Source of the DNA: Telluria aromaticivorans
GTDB lineage: Bacteria > Pseudomonadota > Gammaproteobacteria > Burkholderiales > Burkholderiaceae_D
NCBI RefSeq assembly: GCF_013003915.1
Contig: NZ_JABAIV010000001.1
Coordinates: 62,001-126,000, forward strand
Direction: 5' to 3'
Length of the DNA stretch: 64,000 bases
The position numbers and the translations under genes are program-made. The notes under the pieces are model-generated. The model was given only the letters and a program-made list of their open reading frames with translations. It was not told the origin of the DNA and did not search any database. Shown here in pieces: positions 62,887-64,000 of the stretch. The first letter of the stretch is position 1, and each line of letters opens with the position of its first letter.

Positions 62887-64000
62887 TTGAATAGAATCAC
62901 CGTCTTTTTCCAGTCCCTCGATATTTCCCTGGCCAATGGCCTGTTCGCCCTCGGCGCCGCCATCGGCAGCTTCGTGCTGATGCATGCCGCGCTGATGCTC
63001 TTCCGCAAGCGCCTCGGCAAGCTCAGCGAAGAATGCCAGCACCGCCCGTTCGCCCAGGTCCTCATCAAGACGCTGGCGCGCACCGGCACCTTCGCCATCT
63101 TCGCCACCGCCATCCTGATCGGCCTGTCCGTGCTCGACCTGCCCGAGCCCTGGAATGCGCGCATCAGCCACCTGTGGTTCTTCACGCTCGGCATCCAGAT
63201 CGCAATGTTCCTGCACCGTGCCGTGAAAGTCGGCTCGCGCAGCTATTTCCTGAAGCACAAGCGCGGCGGCGTCGACCAGCAGGTGACGGTCGCGCATACC
63301 GTCGTCATCTGGCTGCTGCAGACGACCGTGTGGGTGGTGTTCGTGCTGGCACTGCTGTCCAACCTGGGCATCAATGTCACCACCTTCGTTGCCAGCCTCG
63401 GCATCGGCGGCGTGGCCATCGCGCTGGCCGTGCAAAACATCCTGGGCGATTTGTTCGCCTCGATGTCGATCGCCGTCGACAAGCCCTTCGAGGTCGGCGA
63501 CTCGATCACGGTCGACAAGATTTCCGGCACCGTGGAGCACGTCGGCCTGAAGTCGACCCGGCTGCGCGCGATCGGCGGCGAACAGATCATCATCTCGAAC
63601 GCGGAACTGCTGCGCCAGACGGTGTTCAACTTCCGGCGCATGACGACGCGCCGCATCCAGTTCACGCTGCGTGCCAGCCCCGGCACGCCGCGCGAACTGG
63701 CGGCCCAGGTTCCCGACCGGGTGCGCGAGATCGTCGGCAAGCACGACAAGGCCAGGTTCGACCGGGCCCACCTCAAGACCGTGGACCAGAACTGGATCGA
63801 GTACGAGATTGTCTACACCATGCTCGACACCGACTACAGCCTGTACATGGATACCCAGCAGGCGATCAACCTCGACCTCATGGTCATGTTCGACGAACTG
63901 GGGATCTCGACGGCGCCGCGCCCGCAGCACGTGCTGTTGCAGGATGCCGCGGCCCCGGGCGACGTGCGTGGCGAGCAGCAGCCCGCGGCCAACGAATATG
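62887..64000 (+). CDS. MscS-family mechanosensitive channel, C-terminus beyond the window
   Basis: An open frame from TTG 62887 (AAAGGAG eight bases upstream) to the window edge, about 371 codons. Three hydrophobic helices precede the MscS pore-lining helix and beta-domain: FVASLGIGGVAIALAVQNIL, DLFASMSIAVDKPFEVGDSI and VEHVGLKSTRLRAIGGEQII followed by ISNAELL. The C-terminal alpha/beta domain (RRIQFTLRASPGTPRELAAQ, WIEYEIVYTMLDTDYSLYMD) is followed by a tail that runs off the edge. Such channels release solutes on hypo-osmotic shock. Confidence 0.88.
   Translation, partial: MNRITVFFQSLDISLANGLFALGAAIGSFVLMHAALMLFRKRLGKLSEECQHRPFAQVLIKTLARTGTFAIFATAILIGLSVLDLPEPWNARISHLWFFTLGIQIAMFLHRAVKVGSRSYFLKHKRGGVDQQVTVAHTVVIWLLQTTVWVVFVLALLSNLGINVTTFVASLGIGGVAIALAVQNILGDLFASMSIAVDKPFEVGDSITVDKISGTVEHVGLKSTRLRAIGGEQIIISNAELLRQTVFNFRRMTTRRIQFTLRASPGTPRELAAQVPDRVREIVGKHDKARFDRAHLKTVDQNWIEYEIVYTMLDTDYSLYMDTQQAINLDLMVMFDELGISTAPRPQHVLLQDAAAPGDVRGEQQPAANEY

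Overview
The window looks like a chromosomal stretch of a GC-rich betaproteobacterium, most likely an Oxalobacteraceae member close to Massilia/Duganella. The reasons are the betaproteobacterial family DUF2863, DUF2970, a QueE with the CX14CX2C cluster motif known from Burkholderia, REP-type and hairpin-rich intergenic repeats, and strong G/C third-position codon use from about 21.6 kb onward. This assignment is inference from gene content; no rRNA or tRNA gene is present to confirm it.

The left third (1-21.5 kb) is an accessory region of redox and detoxification genes, and it is visibly decaying. It holds the edge of an acyl-CoA dehydrogenase, a short-chain dehydrogenase, a Bcr/CflA drug exporter, a LysR regulator, a cupin gene, an HPP membrane protein, three near-identical DsrE-family proteins, an exported epoxide-hydrolase-like enzyme, a DUF1993 protein, a glutaredoxin/AhpD-like pair facing an AraC regulator, and a VanB-type oxidoreductase. 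Among them are at least eight broken genes: a frameshifted small membrane protein, a MocR regulator, a cupin gene, three LysR genes, a GGDEF-EAL gene and a fragment upstream of the reductase. An IS3-type fragment bridges two beheaded LysR genes. Two c-di-GMP genes (an EAL-CZB protein and the broken GGDEF-EAL) sit between DsrE copies. The most notable signal is a 42-bp upstream module carrying a LysR-type TT-N11-AA box. It recurs four times, ahead of all three dsrE copies and the cupin gene, always exactly 19 bp from a -10 hexamer, so these genes look like one regulon.

From 21.6 to 42 kb the genes look like core chromosome. A stand-alone tyrosine recombinase has a consensus LexA box directly in front of it. 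Next is a cluster for NAD: pnuC (uptake), nadB, a sirtuin coupled to an alpha/beta hydrolase, then nadA-nadC with a small membrane protein. It is followed by the ABC-F ATPase ybiT, a hydrolase-ldcA pair, and the tightly overlapping queE-queD-tadA tRNA-modification operon. An orphan NarX-type histidine kinase and a PAS-GGDEF diguanylate cyclase follow.

From 42 to 64 kb lie an M16 metalloprotease, a run of three stress proteins (two with GSP17M-like N-termini, DUF2382/YsnF domains and a tryptophan-rich repeat present one or three times), an exported endonuclease, a winged-helix gene with two DUF5985 membrane proteins, a PhyH-type oxygenase, a NUDIX hydrolase, a broken MscS gene, a glycosyltransferase, DUF2863, an AzgA-type purine permease, a DUF481 outer-membrane protein, a TPR-aspartyl hydroxylase, a thioredoxin-like/MFS pair, a DUF3606 protein and an MscS channel that runs off the right edge.
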